A stretch of DNA of 64,000 nucleotides, taken from IMG/VR virus record IMGVR_UViG_3300047472_000281, positions 1-64,000 of that record; one strand, given 5' to 3'. Within the stretch, counting starts at the first letter, position 1, and each line of letters opens with the position of its first letter. Origin of the DNA: a virus. Below the pieces are notes generated by a model. The model had not been told where the DNA came from. It made no database searches and saw nothing but the letters and a program-made list of their open reading frames with translations. Positions 14,770 through 23,392 of this stretch are shown here, piece by piece. The translations under genes were made by a program, and so were the position numbers.

Positions 14770-16705
14770 CGACAACTGGCCATACCTGCTCGGCGGGGCT
14801 GAACTTCTAGACGCCGAAGCGGCGATGATGGCGCCGCAGAAGCGGCTGACACCTCTGGAGTTCGGCGACGAGCACCGGACGTACACCAAGGAAGGCCGCG
14901 CCTCGCGCTGGCGCTCCGAGGATACGCCCTGGGCCCGCGAGATCCTGGAGACCCTGGACGAGGACAGCCCGTTTCGGCGGGTGGTGGCGCCCAAGGGCAC
15001 CCAACTGGGCTTTACCGAGCTTGGCCTGATCTGGGCCGGGCAGGGGATCATGCAGAGCCAGTCTCTGCTGATGATCCTGCCCAGCGAGGCGGTCGCCAAG
15101 CGGATCGTCAAGACCAAGTTCAAGCCGATGCTCAAGACCACGTCGGTCTTGGCCAACGCCTTTCCGGGGCGGTCGGTCGACACGGCGCTGCACTTCAGCA
15201 ATGACGCCGTCGACCTGATGTTCGGGGGCTCCAACAGCCCCAACAACTTCGCCTCGCTGACCGTCCAGCGGTTCATGGGCGACGAGGTCGATCGCTGGTC
15301 GCCGGAGCTGCTGAAGGAAGGCGACCCGGTCGACCTGGCCGAGAACCGGATCGCCGAGTACGGCTTTCTGGGGAAGATGTTCCTGCCGTCGTCGCCGACG
15401 GTCGAGGGCGCGTCGATCGTCTGGCGCGAGTGGGAACAGTCCGACAAGCGGGTGTTCGAATGCCCCTGCCCGGGCTGCGGCCACAAGCAGCAGTGGCTCT
15501 GGGAAAACATCAAGTGGGAGCCGGGCGACACCGACAACGTCACGCTGAAGTGCGTGGCCTGCGAAGAGAAGTTCCCGGAGGTCGACTGGAAGACCATCTG
15601 GAACGACGGGACGTGGCGCGCCACTGAGCCTAACCCGGTCCGCCGGGACACGGCGGGCTTCCACCTGTCGACCCTGTATGCGCGGCTTGGCCAGCGCACC
15701 TGGGCCCAGCTGGCCCAGCAGTACGAGGCGGTCATCAAGTCGGGCCTGTCGGCTCGGATGCAGGTGTTCGTCAACACCATCCTGGGCCTGCCCTGGAAGA
15801 TCACCGAGGACGCGGTCGCGGTCGACGCGCTGCGCGAACGCCTCGACGACAGCCTGGAAAAGGGCGTCGTCCCCGCCGGCGCCCTGCTGCTGACAGCGGG
15901 CGTCGACTACCAGAAGAACCGCCTGGAAGTGTTCATCTTCGGCTGGGCGCGGGCTCGCGAGAGATGGCTGGTCGACAAGGTGGTCGTGCCGCGTCTGACG
16001 CTGGACGGAAAGATGCGTCCCGCCAAGGCGATAGCCGACGATCTAAAGGCCATGGCCCTGGAAAAGGATTGGCCGCACGAACTGGGCGGCACGCTGCAGG
16101 TCGAGATGGCCTTGCACGACGCCGGCGACCGACCTTCGGACGTGTTCGATGTCCTGGAGCACCTGCGGCCAGACCGGAACGTGGCCTCGAAGGGCTTCGA
16201 GGGTTGGGGCCGGCAGATCCACTTCTCGGCGCCGAAGATCATCGACGTCCATCGCGACGGCAAGGTGGTCAAGTCCGGTCGCCTGCAGATGAGCATCTAC
16301 ACGGCCGAGGCCAAGCGGGCTTGGTACGACGACCTTCGCCGGGCGCCTTCCGAGGACGGCGGCGCGTCGGAGCGCTACGTCCACCTGCCGATGTGGATCG
16401 ACGAGGAAGAGGGCCTGCTGGCCGGCTTCGTCTCCGAGGAGATCCGCAAGTCCACGCGCGGCAAGATCCGCTGGGAAAAGATCGTCGAGCGCAACGAGCC
16501 GCTGGACTGCGCGATCATGGGCGAAGGCGCCCGGTGGCAACTGAAGTCGCACCGCTGGAACGAGGCCGACTGGCTACGCCGCGAGGCGATGGTCAACACG
16601 AACCCCGTCGCCGCGCCACCTGACCGGCCAGACGATGACGAACCGCCGCCGACGTCGGGCGGGTTCGTTCGAGCAGAAAAGAATTGGTTCAACCGCAACC
16701 GTTAA
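14717..16705 (+). CDS. terL: Terminase large subunit, GpA family
   Basis: 662 residues from TTG 14717, overlapping the small subunit gene; ATG 14824 would give 626 residues and keep the whole ATPase. Motifs: Walker A-like VAPKGTQLGFTE near residue 95, Walker B FMGDEVDRW, and a zinc-like CPCPGCGH ... CVACEE pair near residues 249 and 279. The C-terminal nuclease domain opens with LLLTAGVDYQKNRLEV. The enzyme cuts cos and pumps DNA into proheads. Full-length for GpA. A shorter paralogue is at 9664-10635. Confidence 0.95.
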   Translation: MPATLAATPTPPGGEGDNDNWPYLLGGAELLDAEAAMMAPQKRLTPLEFGDEHRTYTKEGRASRWRSEDTPWAREILETLDEDSPFRRVVAPKGTQLGFTELGLIWAGQGIMQSQSLLMILPSEAVAKRIVKTKFKPMLKTTSVLANAFPGRSVDTALHFSNDAVDLMFGGSNSPNNFASLTVQRFMGDEVDRWSPELLKEGDPVDLAENRIAEYGFLGKMFLPSSPTVEGASIVWREWEQSDKRVFECPCPGCGHKQQWLWENIKWEPGDTDNVTLKCVACEEKFPEVDWKTIWNDGTWRATEPNPVRRDTAGFHLSTLYARLGQRTWAQLAQQYEAVIKSGLSARMQVFVNTILGLPWKITEDAVAVDALRERLDDSLEKGVVPAGALLLTAGVDYQKNRLEVFIFGWARARERWLVDKVVVPRLTLDGKMRPAKAIADDLKAMALEKDWPHELGGTLQVEMALHDAGDRPSDVFDVLEHLRPDRNVASKGFEGWGRQIHFSAPKIIDVHRDGKVVKSGRLQMSIYTAEAKRAWYDDLRRAPSEDGGASERYVHLPMWIDEEEGLLAGFVSEEIRKSTRGKIRWEKIVERNEPLDCAIMGEGARWQLKSHRWNEADWLRREAMVNTNPVAAPPDRPDDDEPPPTSGGFVRAEKNWFNRNR

Positions 16706-16736
16706 AGCGCCGCCGGCGCCGAGGAGACATGACGAC

Positions 16737-16952
16737 ATGGCCGCTCTGACGATCGAGCAGCAGATCGCCCACCTCGTCAAAATGGCGGGGACCGGCGTCC
16801 TGGAGTCGGAGCAGGCCGACGGAAAGCGCGTGAAGTTCGCCGACATCACCGAGTTGAAGGCCCGCATCGCGTTCCTGCGATCGGAACTGACCAGCCCGCC
16901 CGGAACGGTGCGCGTCACGCGCACGACCTTCGCTAACTTCCGTCAAGACTGA
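16737..16952 (+). CDS. gpW-like head-tail joining protein
   Basis: 71 residues, ATG 16737. The small helical layout with GKRVKFADITELKARIAFLR and a basic tail fits lambda gpW (68 residues), which plugs the filled head before tail attachment. It lies between terminase and portal genes exactly as W does in lambda. Confidence 0.8.
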   Translation: MAALTIEQQIAHLVKMAGTGVLESEQADGKRVKFADITELKARIAFLRSELTSPPGTVRVTRTTFANFRQD

Positions 16953-18661
16953 TGGCCGGCTTCATGGAGCGGGCGGTGGACGGCGTGATCGCCGTCTTCG
17001 CGCCCAAGGCCGCGCTCATGCGGCGCGGCGCCCGCAATGCTCTGTCGGTTCAGAACGACGGCCAGGCGCTGCTGGCGGCCATGCGGATGGAGTCGCGCAA
17101 GTACGCGGCCGCCTCGCGCGACCGGTTCACGGGCGGCTGGCGCGCCAATGGTTCGTCCGGCAACGCCAACCTGCAGCCCGACCTGGCGCTGATCCGCGCC
17201 CGCACGCGGGGGATGGAGCGGGACAACCCGTACATCACCGCCGCGACCCGCAACCTGACGGTCGACCTGACGGGCCTGGACATGCGGGCCACGCACGAAA
17301 ACCCCCGTCTGGCGAAGAAGGCCCAGCAGGCGTGGAACCGCTTCAAGAAGAAGACGAAGTTCCACATCCGCCAGAAGGTGGTGGTCCGCGAGACGATCAC
17401 CGGCGGCGAGGCTCTGATCGTCTGGCGGCCCAAGGGCAACCTGCCCAACCAGCGCATGCAGGTGCTTGCCGGCGATCACCTGGACACCAGCAAGACCGAG
17501 ATCCTCGCCAACGGCAACAGGATCGTCATGGGGGTCGAGTTCGACTCCGAAGATGGCGATCCGGTCGCCTACTGGATCTTCCCCGAGCACCCCGGCGATC
17601 TGGTGACCCGGAAGATAGCCTGGGTCTCGGAGCGCATTGACGCCCGCTATGTCGACCACGTGTTCGAAGAGTTGTGGCCGCAGCAGGCGCGCGGCGTGCC
17701 GTGGTTCTACGGCTCGGTCCTGACCTTCGACGAGATCGCGCAGCTGGAAACGGCGATGCAGGTCAAGAAGCGGGTCGAGGCCTGCGTGACCGTGTTCCGC
17801 ACGCCTGGCACCGATCCCAACGCCGGATCCGACGACCCGATCGGAGCGCGCAAGCGCGAAGCCGACGGCCGCATGCTCGAGGAAGTCGCGCCGGGCATGA
17901 TCCTGCACGGCAACGTCGGCGACAAGTTTGAGATCGTGAACCCGTCCAGCAACGGCGACGGCGGCGACTTCCTGCGCGCCCAGCTGATGAAGGGCTGCGC
18001 CGGCATCGGCGTGCCCTACCACATGGTCACGGGCGATGTGACGAAGGCGAACTTCTCCAGCCTGCGCGCCGACCTGATCCCCTATCGGGCCCGCCGCGAG
18101 GACTGGGCCTATACGGTGTTCACGCCCAAGGGCATCGAACCCGCCTTCCGACGCTGCATGGAACTGGAAGCGGCCATCACCGGCGACCAGCGCTATCTGG
18201 ACGTGATCGGCGAGGAAAGCCTGCCGCCGATGGAGTGGATTGATCCGCTCAAGGACATCATGGCGCTGAAGGAAAAGCTGCGGATCTTCCCCGGCATGCT
18301 GCCCGAGACGTTGGCCAAGCTCGGCCTGGACTGGCGCGTGCAGGTCGACACCCAGTCGGAGGTCGACCAGTACGTCGACCTGAAGAACGTCACCTATGAC
18401 GCCGATGCGCGTCGCGTGAACGGCGCGGGCGCGCTGCAGACCGTCAAGGCCGGCGAAACGCCGACCGACGCCGGCGCCCAGGCCCAGGCGGCGATCAATG
18501 AGCGCACGACTGAGTTCGCGCTGCGGATCTGGGACGCCCTGGATGAGCGCGACGGCGCATCACTGAATCTCGCCTTCGCCGAGGCCGCCCAGGCGGTTCG
18601 GTCGGGAGACCCCGCCGCCGCCGGCATGCACGCCGTGCTGATGGCCCTTACTGAACGCTGA
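16952..18661 (+). CDS. Portal protein, lambda gpB family
   Basis: 569 residues; ATG 16952 overlaps the stop of the preceding gene. Typical features: DNPYITAATRNLTVDLTG early, VVVRETITGGEALIVW, an internal QVLAGDHLD segment, PWFYGSVLTFDEIAQLETAM and PYHMVTGDVTKANFSSLRA in the second half. The portal forms the twelve-fold channel for DNA entry and exit. Length is normal for the family. Confidence 0.95.
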   Translation: MAGFMERAVDGVIAVFAPKAALMRRGARNALSVQNDGQALLAAMRMESRKYAAASRDRFTGGWRANGSSGNANLQPDLALIRARTRGMERDNPYITAATRNLTVDLTGLDMRATHENPRLAKKAQQAWNRFKKKTKFHIRQKVVVRETITGGEALIVWRPKGNLPNQRMQVLAGDHLDTSKTEILANGNRIVMGVEFDSEDGDPVAYWIFPEHPGDLVTRKIAWVSERIDARYVDHVFEELWPQQARGVPWFYGSVLTFDEIAQLETAMQVKKRVEACVTVFRTPGTDPNAGSDDPIGARKREADGRMLEEVAPGMILHGNVGDKFEIVNPSSNGDGGDFLRAQLMKGCAGIGVPYHMVTGDVTKANFSSLRADLIPYRARREDWAYTVFTPKGIEPAFRRCMELEAAITGDQRYLDVIGEESLPPMEWIDPLKDIMALKEKLRIFPGMLPETLAKLGLDWRVQVDTQSEVDQYVDLKNVTYDADARRVNGAGALQTVKAGETPTDAGAQAQAAINERTTEFALRIWDALDERDGASLNLAFAEAAQAVRSGDPAAAGMHAVLMALTER

Positions 18662-18669
18662 GAGGCCCC

Positions 18670-20826
18670 ATGAAAAAGACCCTGATGGTCGGCGCCGCGC
18701 TCGCGGCGGCGCTGCTGACGCGTGAGTCGCCGCCGCCCGGCGTGACCCACGAACGCGGAACGCCGCCGCCCTCGCGCGGCGAGCGCTTCATGGCGTTCAC
18801 CGGCAGTTCGTACGATCCGGCGACCCGCGAGTGCGACGCCACCTTCGCCACCGGCGAGGTGGTGTCGCGCTGGTATGGCACGGAGCAGCTGCAGATCGAT
18901 ACCGCGTCGATCATTCTGCGTCGGGTGGCGCTCAACCAGTGCCGCCTGCTGTTCGGCCACGACAGCCGCCAGCCGATCGGCTTGGTGATCTCGGCCGAGG
19001 TCGTCAATGGCCAGTTGGTCGGCCGCGTCCGCTTCGCCGAGACGCCGCAGGGCGACCTTTATGCTGGCATGGTCCAGCGCGGCGAGCTGACCGGAATCTC
19101 GGTCGGCTACAACGTCTTGCAGTGGACGCTCGTCAGCGAAGTCGACGCCGACTCCGACGCGTGGACCGCCACCCGATGGGAGCTGATGGAAGTCAGCCTC
19201 GTAACCGTTCCCGCCGACCCTTTTGCCGGGGTCAGGTCGGCGGAGCCTGCCCCAGCTAGCCCGCCTGTCGCCGATCCCGGCGCTGGCCAACGTTCTGAAG
19301 AGGAAAAAGACATGCTGACCATTGCTCAGGTGCTGGCTCTGCGCGCTCAAGCGCGTGCGCTGGGCGTCACCGCCGAGGCCGCCGAGGCGGTTCTGACCCG
19401 CGAGGGCATCACCCACGCCCAAGCCCTGGAAGAAATCATGGGCCTGGCGACGGCCGCCCGCGCCGCCGCCACCGCCGCGCCGGCTGTGGTCGCCGCCGCT
19501 CCTGCCCCCGCGCCGACCCCCGCCCTCGCTGGCGGCCTGAGCACCGCCGACGCTCTGAACCTGCGCAGCCAAGCCGTGGGCTATGGCATCGCCGAGGATA
19601 CTGTCGACGCGATCCTCAGCCGCCAAAACATCACCCGCCCCGAAGCGTCCGAGGCCATTCTGACCGCGGCGGCTTCGGCTCAGCGCGCCGCTGTCGCCCC
19701 GGTTCCGGCCGGCGGCGCCGCGCGCGTCACGGTCGACGAACGCGAGGTGCAGGCGGCCCGTATGACAGAGGCGCTGGCCGCCCGGATGGGCAACCGCGCG
19801 CCGGACTCCAGCGGCCGCGAGTTCATGGGCTGGAGCGTTCTGCATATGTGGGCCGAGCGCGCCGGCATCGACGCCCGCGACCCGGTCCGCATCTACGACA
19901 CCATCGCCCGCAACTTCGGTCCGAGCATGTCTGTTCGCAGCGGCGCCATGATGACCACGGCGGACTTCCCGCTGATCCTGGAAGGCGCCGCCAACCAGAC
20001 CCTGATGGCCGCCTACAATCTGCAGCAGCCCAGCTATCGCAACTGGGCCGCCAAGAAGCAGTTCCAGGACTTCAGGCCGCACCACTTCTATCGCATCGGC
20101 GACTTCCCCGAACTGCTGCCGTTGGGCGAGGGCGGCGAGATCAAGGCCGGCTCTTTCAAGGAAAGCAAGGAAAGCGCCGAGCTGGGCACCAGCGCGCGCC
20201 TGGTCATGATGACCCGGCCGATGCTGATCAACGACAACCTCAACGCCTTCGGCGACTTCGCCGGCGGCGCGGGTCGTTCGGCCGCGCGTCGGGAAAACCT
20301 TCTGGCCTATACCTCGATCCTTTCGAACGCGGGCCTTGGCCCGACGATGTCGGACGGCAAGACCATGTTCCACGCCGACCATGGCAACCTGGCCGCCTCC
20401 GGCACCGCCATCACCGAGGACAGCCTGTCGGCCGCCCGCGAGGCCGGCTACGTCCAGAAGGATCTCGACGGTCACGAGCTGAACATCGACTTCCCGATCC
20501 TGCTGCTCGGTCCGAAGAAGCTGACCGAAGCCGAGAAGCTGCTGATCGAGGTCCAGCCGACCAAGACCGCCGACGCTCAGATCTTCGCCGGCAAGCGCCG
20601 CCCGGTCGCCGACGCGAAGATCAAGGACAAGGCCTGGTGGAACCTGGGCGACCCCGCCAACGGCGAGTCGAACTTCGTGTTCGGTTATCTCCGTGACCAG
20701 GAAGCTCCCGAGCTGCGCCAGGACAAGCCGTTCAACTATGACGGCATCGGCTTTGGCGTGATCCACGACTTCGGGTTCGGCGCCAACGAGTATCGCTTCG
20801 GCTACAAGAACGCCGGCGACAACTAA
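18670..20826 (+). CDS. Prohead protease - scaffold - major capsid fusion
   Basis: 718 residues. Residues about 40-205 are an HK97-type prohead protease, with His97 (LFGHDSRQPIG) and Ser144 (ELTGISVGY). Residues about 215-345 are an alanine-rich helical scaffold-like region. Residues about 350-718 are a Mu gpT-like major capsid protein ending GFGANEYRFGYKN. An internal ATG at 19312 with its own ribosome-binding site could make scaffold-capsid without protease. The first 17 residues are hydrophobic (KKTLMVGAALAAALL), unusual for this family. Self-cleavage to separate the parts is inferred. Confidence 0.9.
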   Translation: MKKTLMVGAALAAALLTRESPPPGVTHERGTPPPSRGERFMAFTGSSYDPATRECDATFATGEVVSRWYGTEQLQIDTASIILRRVALNQCRLLFGHDSRQPIGLVISAEVVNGQLVGRVRFAETPQGDLYAGMVQRGELTGISVGYNVLQWTLVSEVDADSDAWTATRWELMEVSLVTVPADPFAGVRSAEPAPASPPVADPGAGQRSEEEKDMLTIAQVLALRAQARALGVTAEAAEAVLTREGITHAQALEEIMGLATAARAAATAAPAVVAAAPAPAPTPALAGGLSTADALNLRSQAVGYGIAEDTVDAILSRQNITRPEASEAILTAAASAQRAAVAPVPAGGAARVTVDEREVQAARMTEALAARMGNRAPDSSGREFMGWSVLHMWAERAGIDARDPVRIYDTIARNFGPSMSVRSGAMMTTADFPLILEGAANQTLMAAYNLQQPSYRNWAAKKQFQDFRPHHFYRIGDFPELLPLGEGGEIKAGSFKESKESAELGTSARLVMMTRPMLINDNLNAFGDFAGGAGRSAARRENLLAYTSILSNAGLGPTMSDGKTMFHADHGNLAASGTAITEDSLSAAREAGYVQKDLDGHELNIDFPILLLGPKKLTEAEKLLIEVQPTKTADAQIFAGKRRPVADAKIKDKAWWNLGDPANGESNFVFGYLRDQEAPELRQDKPFNYDGIGFGVIHDFGFGANEYRFGYKNAGDN
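19300..19314 (+). promoter_or_regulatory. Internal ribosome-binding site and start inside the protease-capsid gene
   Basis: GAGGA at 19300-19304 followed eight bases later by ATG 19312, in frame, at the protease/scaffold boundary (residue 215). Translation here would give a 504-residue scaffold-capsid product, an arrangement similar to lambda C/Nu3. Visible in sequence; use untested. Confidence 0.6.
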
Positions 20827-20854
20827 GCCTCGACCCCACCGTCTCCCTGACCCT

Positions 20855-20897
20855 GCGAGGGCCGCCCGGCGAAAGCTTGGGCGGCCCTCGCCGTTTT
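20855..20897 (+). terminator. Intrinsic terminator after the capsid gene
   Basis: A perfect 13-bp stem (20855-20867 with 20879-20891) around an 11-base loop, followed by CGTTTT. The U-run is short, so it may only partly stop transcription, giving more capsid than downstream message. Confidence 0.7.
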
Positions 20898-20932
20898 GAG
20901 GCCCGCGACAGGGCCGAGCAAGGTTCAACACC

Positions 20933-21439
20933 ATGGCTAAGAACTTCATCTACAGCGGGTCGACGCACGACGCGCTGGTCGCTCCGGCCGGCGGCGTCGT
21001 CTCCGGCAAGGGCTATCTGATCGGCGCCATCTTCGTCATCGCCCTCACGAGCGCGGCCGAAGGCGACCTTTTCACCGGCCGTGAAGACGGCGCCTGGGAA
21101 CTGGACGCCGTCGGCCACGTCAGCGCCCAAGCCATCGGCCAGGGCGGCCCCGTCTATTGGGATACCGCCGCCGGTAAGGCGACCAAGATCCCGTCGGCCA
21201 CCACGGTGCTGATCGGCGCCGCGATCGTGGCCAAGCCGACGGCCGACACGACCGTGCAGGTCAACCTGTGGGGCCGCGCCGCCGCTCCCGTGGCCGCCAT
21301 CACCAAGCCGGTGGCGACCGCCGCGACCGCGACCACCCCCTATGGCTTCGCGAGCCAGGCCCAGGCCGACGCGCTGGTCACCGCCGTCCGCGCCCTGATC
21401 GACGCGGCCGGTCTGCACGGCATCGCGATCCCGGCCTAG
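20933..21439 (+). CDS. Capsid decoration protein (DUF2190-like)
   Basis: 168 residues, ATG 20933 with AAGG upstream. The N-terminal half (VSGKGYLIGAIFVIALTSAA, then GPVYWDTAAGKAT) fits DUF2190/RecA-like capsid cement proteins that stabilise expanded heads. The C-terminal 50 residues are an alanine-rich extension. It follows the capsid gene and the terminator at 20855. Confidence 0.8.
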   Translation: MAKNFIYSGSTHDALVAPAGGVVSGKGYLIGAIFVIALTSAAEGDLFTGREDGAWELDAVGHVSAQAIGQGGPVYWDTAAGKATKIPSATTVLIGAAIVAKPTADTTVQVNLWGRAAAPVAAITKPVATAATATTPYGFASQAQADALVTAVRALIDAAGLHGIAIPA

Positions 21440-21450
21440 GCCGGGATCGC
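21425..21450. repeat. 26-bp perfect palindrome over a stop codon
   Basis: GCGATCCCGGCCT at 21425-21437 is followed by its exact reverse complement (21438-21450); the stop codon TAG at 21437-21439 is at the centre. A second inverted repeat (GACGCGGCGGC 21466-21476, GCCGCCGCGTC 21493-21503) follows. Both may protect the 3' end of the decoration message or act as attenuators. Neither has a U-run. The remaining gap to 21600 shows nothing else. Confidence 0.6.
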
Positions 21451-21600
21451 ATAGAGAAGGAGTTCGACGCGGCGGCACCGAAAAGCATCGGCGCCGCCGC
21501 GTCGGACGACAAACGTCATTCGCCTGGGTCAGCCAGGCCACTTCTGAATGCTGACCGCTCCCCCTTCCGCCGGATAGTCCGGCCCTCCAAGGACGAGACC

Positions 21601-22134
21601 ATGGCTAATCACAACCGCACCTCCGGCGCGGCGCCTTCGCACGCCCAGGCCAAGGCCGCTCTTGCCGTCGCCCAAGCCGAGGTCGCCACCGCCCAGGCCG
21701 CCACCGCTGTCGCCCAGGCCGCCGCCGCCCAGCAGACGGAAACCGTCGATAGCGGCGCATCGGACAGCGCGATCAGCGGCGCCGGCGATGACGCCGTCAT
21801 GGGCAGTGACGGTCGGGACTCCATCGACGCCAGCGCCTCCGGCGATAGCCTGGCGGGCGCCGACGGAAACGACACGGTCACTGGTCGTGATGCGAACGAC
21901 GCCGGCGCGGCGCAGGGCGACGGCACTGGCGACCTGGGCGACCTGGGCGACGACGCGATCCCCGATGTGGAGCCGGGAAGCGACCCGGTGTGGCTTACGA
22001 CCCGATCCAGCGGGGAGTTCGGCCCGGACGGCAAGTTCGTCGACCTCTCCCAGAACTTGGCCAACACCATGCCCGAGGGCTTGCTGGTCCGCGCCACGGT
22101 CGCGCAGCTGGCGACCCGCCCGCGCAGCCTCTGA
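21601..22134 (+). CDS. Head/neck protein with repeated C-terminal module (FI-like position)
   Basis: 177 residues. Residues 15-45 are an alanine/glutamine helix, residues 48-120 an acidic serine/glycine/aspartate-rich stretch, and the last about 50 residues (WLTTRSSGEFGPDGKFVDLS then MPEGLLVRAT) form a module shared with the product at 22989-23354. It occupies the place of lambda FI, which helps the terminase-prohead interaction; the acidic middle is similar in style to FI. Function inferred. Confidence 0.65.
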   Translation: MANHNRTSGAAPSHAQAKAALAVAQAEVATAQAATAVAQAAAAQQTETVDSGASDSAISGAGDDAVMGSDGRDSIDASASGDSLAGADGNDTVTGRDANDAGAAQGDGTGDLGDLGDDAIPDVEPGSDPVWLTTRSSGEFGPDGKFVDLSQNLANTMPEGLLVRATVAQLATRPRSL

Positions 22135-22160
22135 GTTTAAGCGACCTAGGAGCCGGCACG

Positions 22161-22520
22161 GTGGAACCAGATGACTTGGACGACATGGTCGTCGACCTGA
22201 CCTATGAAACCCATGGGCTGGCCGCGACCTATGCTCCGCCATCGGGCGCCGCCGTGCCGGATATTCTTCTGGTGCTCCACCAGCCCAAGGCGGACCAGGC
22301 GCGCTCCTCGGCTTTCGATCTGAACGGCGGTTTGAGCATCGCCGAGAATGTCCTGACCGCCTGCGTGCGATCCTCCGAGGTCGCCCAGCCCGAGGCGGAG
22401 GGAACCTTCACCTTCAACGGCGGCAAGCTGGCCGGCCAGGTCTTCCGGTTGGGCGCCGATCCGACCGCCCACGAGGGCCAGACCCGCGAGTGGCGGCTGA
22501 AGCTGCAGAAAGTCGCCTGA
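22161..22520 (+). CDS. Head-tail joining protein (FII-like)
   Basis: 119 residues from GTG 22161, with AGGAG eight bases upstream. The size, position and strand pattern (PDILLVLHQPKADQARSSAF, then LTACVRSSEV, EGTFTFNG, RLGADPTAHEG and EWRLKL) resemble lambda FII-type connectors that complete the head for tail binding. Confidence 0.7.
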   Translation: MEPDDLDDMVVDLTYETHGLAATYAPPSGAAVPDILLVLHQPKADQARSSAFDLNGGLSIAENVLTACVRSSEVAQPEAEGTFTFNGGKLAGQVFRLGADPTAHEGQTREWRLKLQKVA

Positions 22521-22966
22521 TGGCCAACAAGGTTCGCGACGCCCACCAGCGCCTCTGGGCGCTGGTCGAGGCGACCTTTCCCGACGCCAGCCGTCACCGC
22601 AATCCGGCTGGGCCGCGCGCGCCAACCGCCAAGGCTGGCGGCCTGGCCCAATATGTATCGCTGACCGACGACAACATGCCCGACATCGTTGGGGTGATGT
22701 GCGGCCCGGTCTACGACCTGAAGGCCACCCCCGAACTGACTTTCGCCTTCAGCGGCAAGACCAAGGACGAGCGCCAAGAGGCCGCTTACGCCCAGGTAGA
22801 ACTTCTGAAAGCCGCCATCGCCGCCGACCGCCAGCTGAGCGGCGCGGTCTCGTATTGCGACATCGCCGGCGTCCAGCCGACCGATGTGGCCGACAGCGAC
22901 TGGATGGCCGGTGGCCTCTACGTCCAAGTCGGCCTGCTGCTCGACGCACCAACCCCCGCCGGCTGA
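22520..22966 (+). CDS. Tail terminator-like protein (gpU position)
   Basis: 148 residues; ATG 22520 overlaps the previous stop. The pattern YDLKATPELTFAFSGKTKDE then AYAQVELLKAAIAADRQLSG is typical of the small tail-completion proteins found before the tail tube gene in alphaproteobacterial siphophages. It probably caps the tail tube during assembly. Confidence 0.7.
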   Translation: MANKVRDAHQRLWALVEATFPDASRHRNPAGPRAPTAKAGGLAQYVSLTDDNMPDIVGVMCGPVYDLKATPELTFAFSGKTKDERQEAAYAQVELLKAAIAADRQLSGAVSYCDIAGVQPTDVADSDWMAGGLYVQVGLLLDAPTPAG

Positions 22967-22988
22967 GCCGGCCAACCCCGAGAGCAAC

Positions 22989-23354
22989 ATGACCAAAGCC
23001 ACTACCGGCCCGGCCGCCCTTAGCGCGGCCGGCGTAACCCTGTCTGCCGCGCTGGCCGCCGACACAGTCGCTGCTGGCGCGGGATCGGACACGACCGGCG
23101 ACGCAAAGGCCTTGCCGATCCCCGCGGCGACCGAAGTCGCCAACACCGCCCCGATCGGCGCCGCAACGACTGACGCCGTGGCGGTACCGCTGGCCGACGT
23201 CGATGCTGTGCGCATGCCGTACCTGACGACCCGCGCGTCAGCCGAGTTCGGCGGCCAGGGCGTCTGGGTCGATGCGTCGGACGAAGAGTTCGAAGCCGCC
23301 CCCGAGGGCCTGCTGGCCGTCCCCACCGAGGATCAGTTGGCCCTGCGCCGCTGA
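22989..23354 (+). CDS. Protein with the repeated LTTR-EFG module
   Basis: 121 residues, ATG 22989 with GAGAG upstream. The first half is alanine/threonine-rich and flexible. The last about 45 residues (YLTTRASAEFGGQGVWVD then APEGLLAVPTEDQLALR) match the C-terminus of the product at 21601-22134. Both genes lie in the head-tail junction cluster, so both may bind a common partner. Function unknown. Confidence 0.65.
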   Translation: MTKATTGPAALSAAGVTLSAALAADTVAAGAGSDTTGDAKALPIPAATEVANTAPIGAATTDAVAVPLADVDAVRMPYLTTRASAEFGGQGVWVDASDEEFEAAPEGLLAVPTEDQLALRR

Positions 23355-23392
23355 GCCTTTCCCCTCCCAGCCTCGTTTGAACGGAGAGCACC

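Noticed and set aside
18394-20949. 851-codon leftward open frame
   Set aside because: It is the antisense of portal, capsid and decoration genes; high GC with strong codon bias opens such shadow frames.
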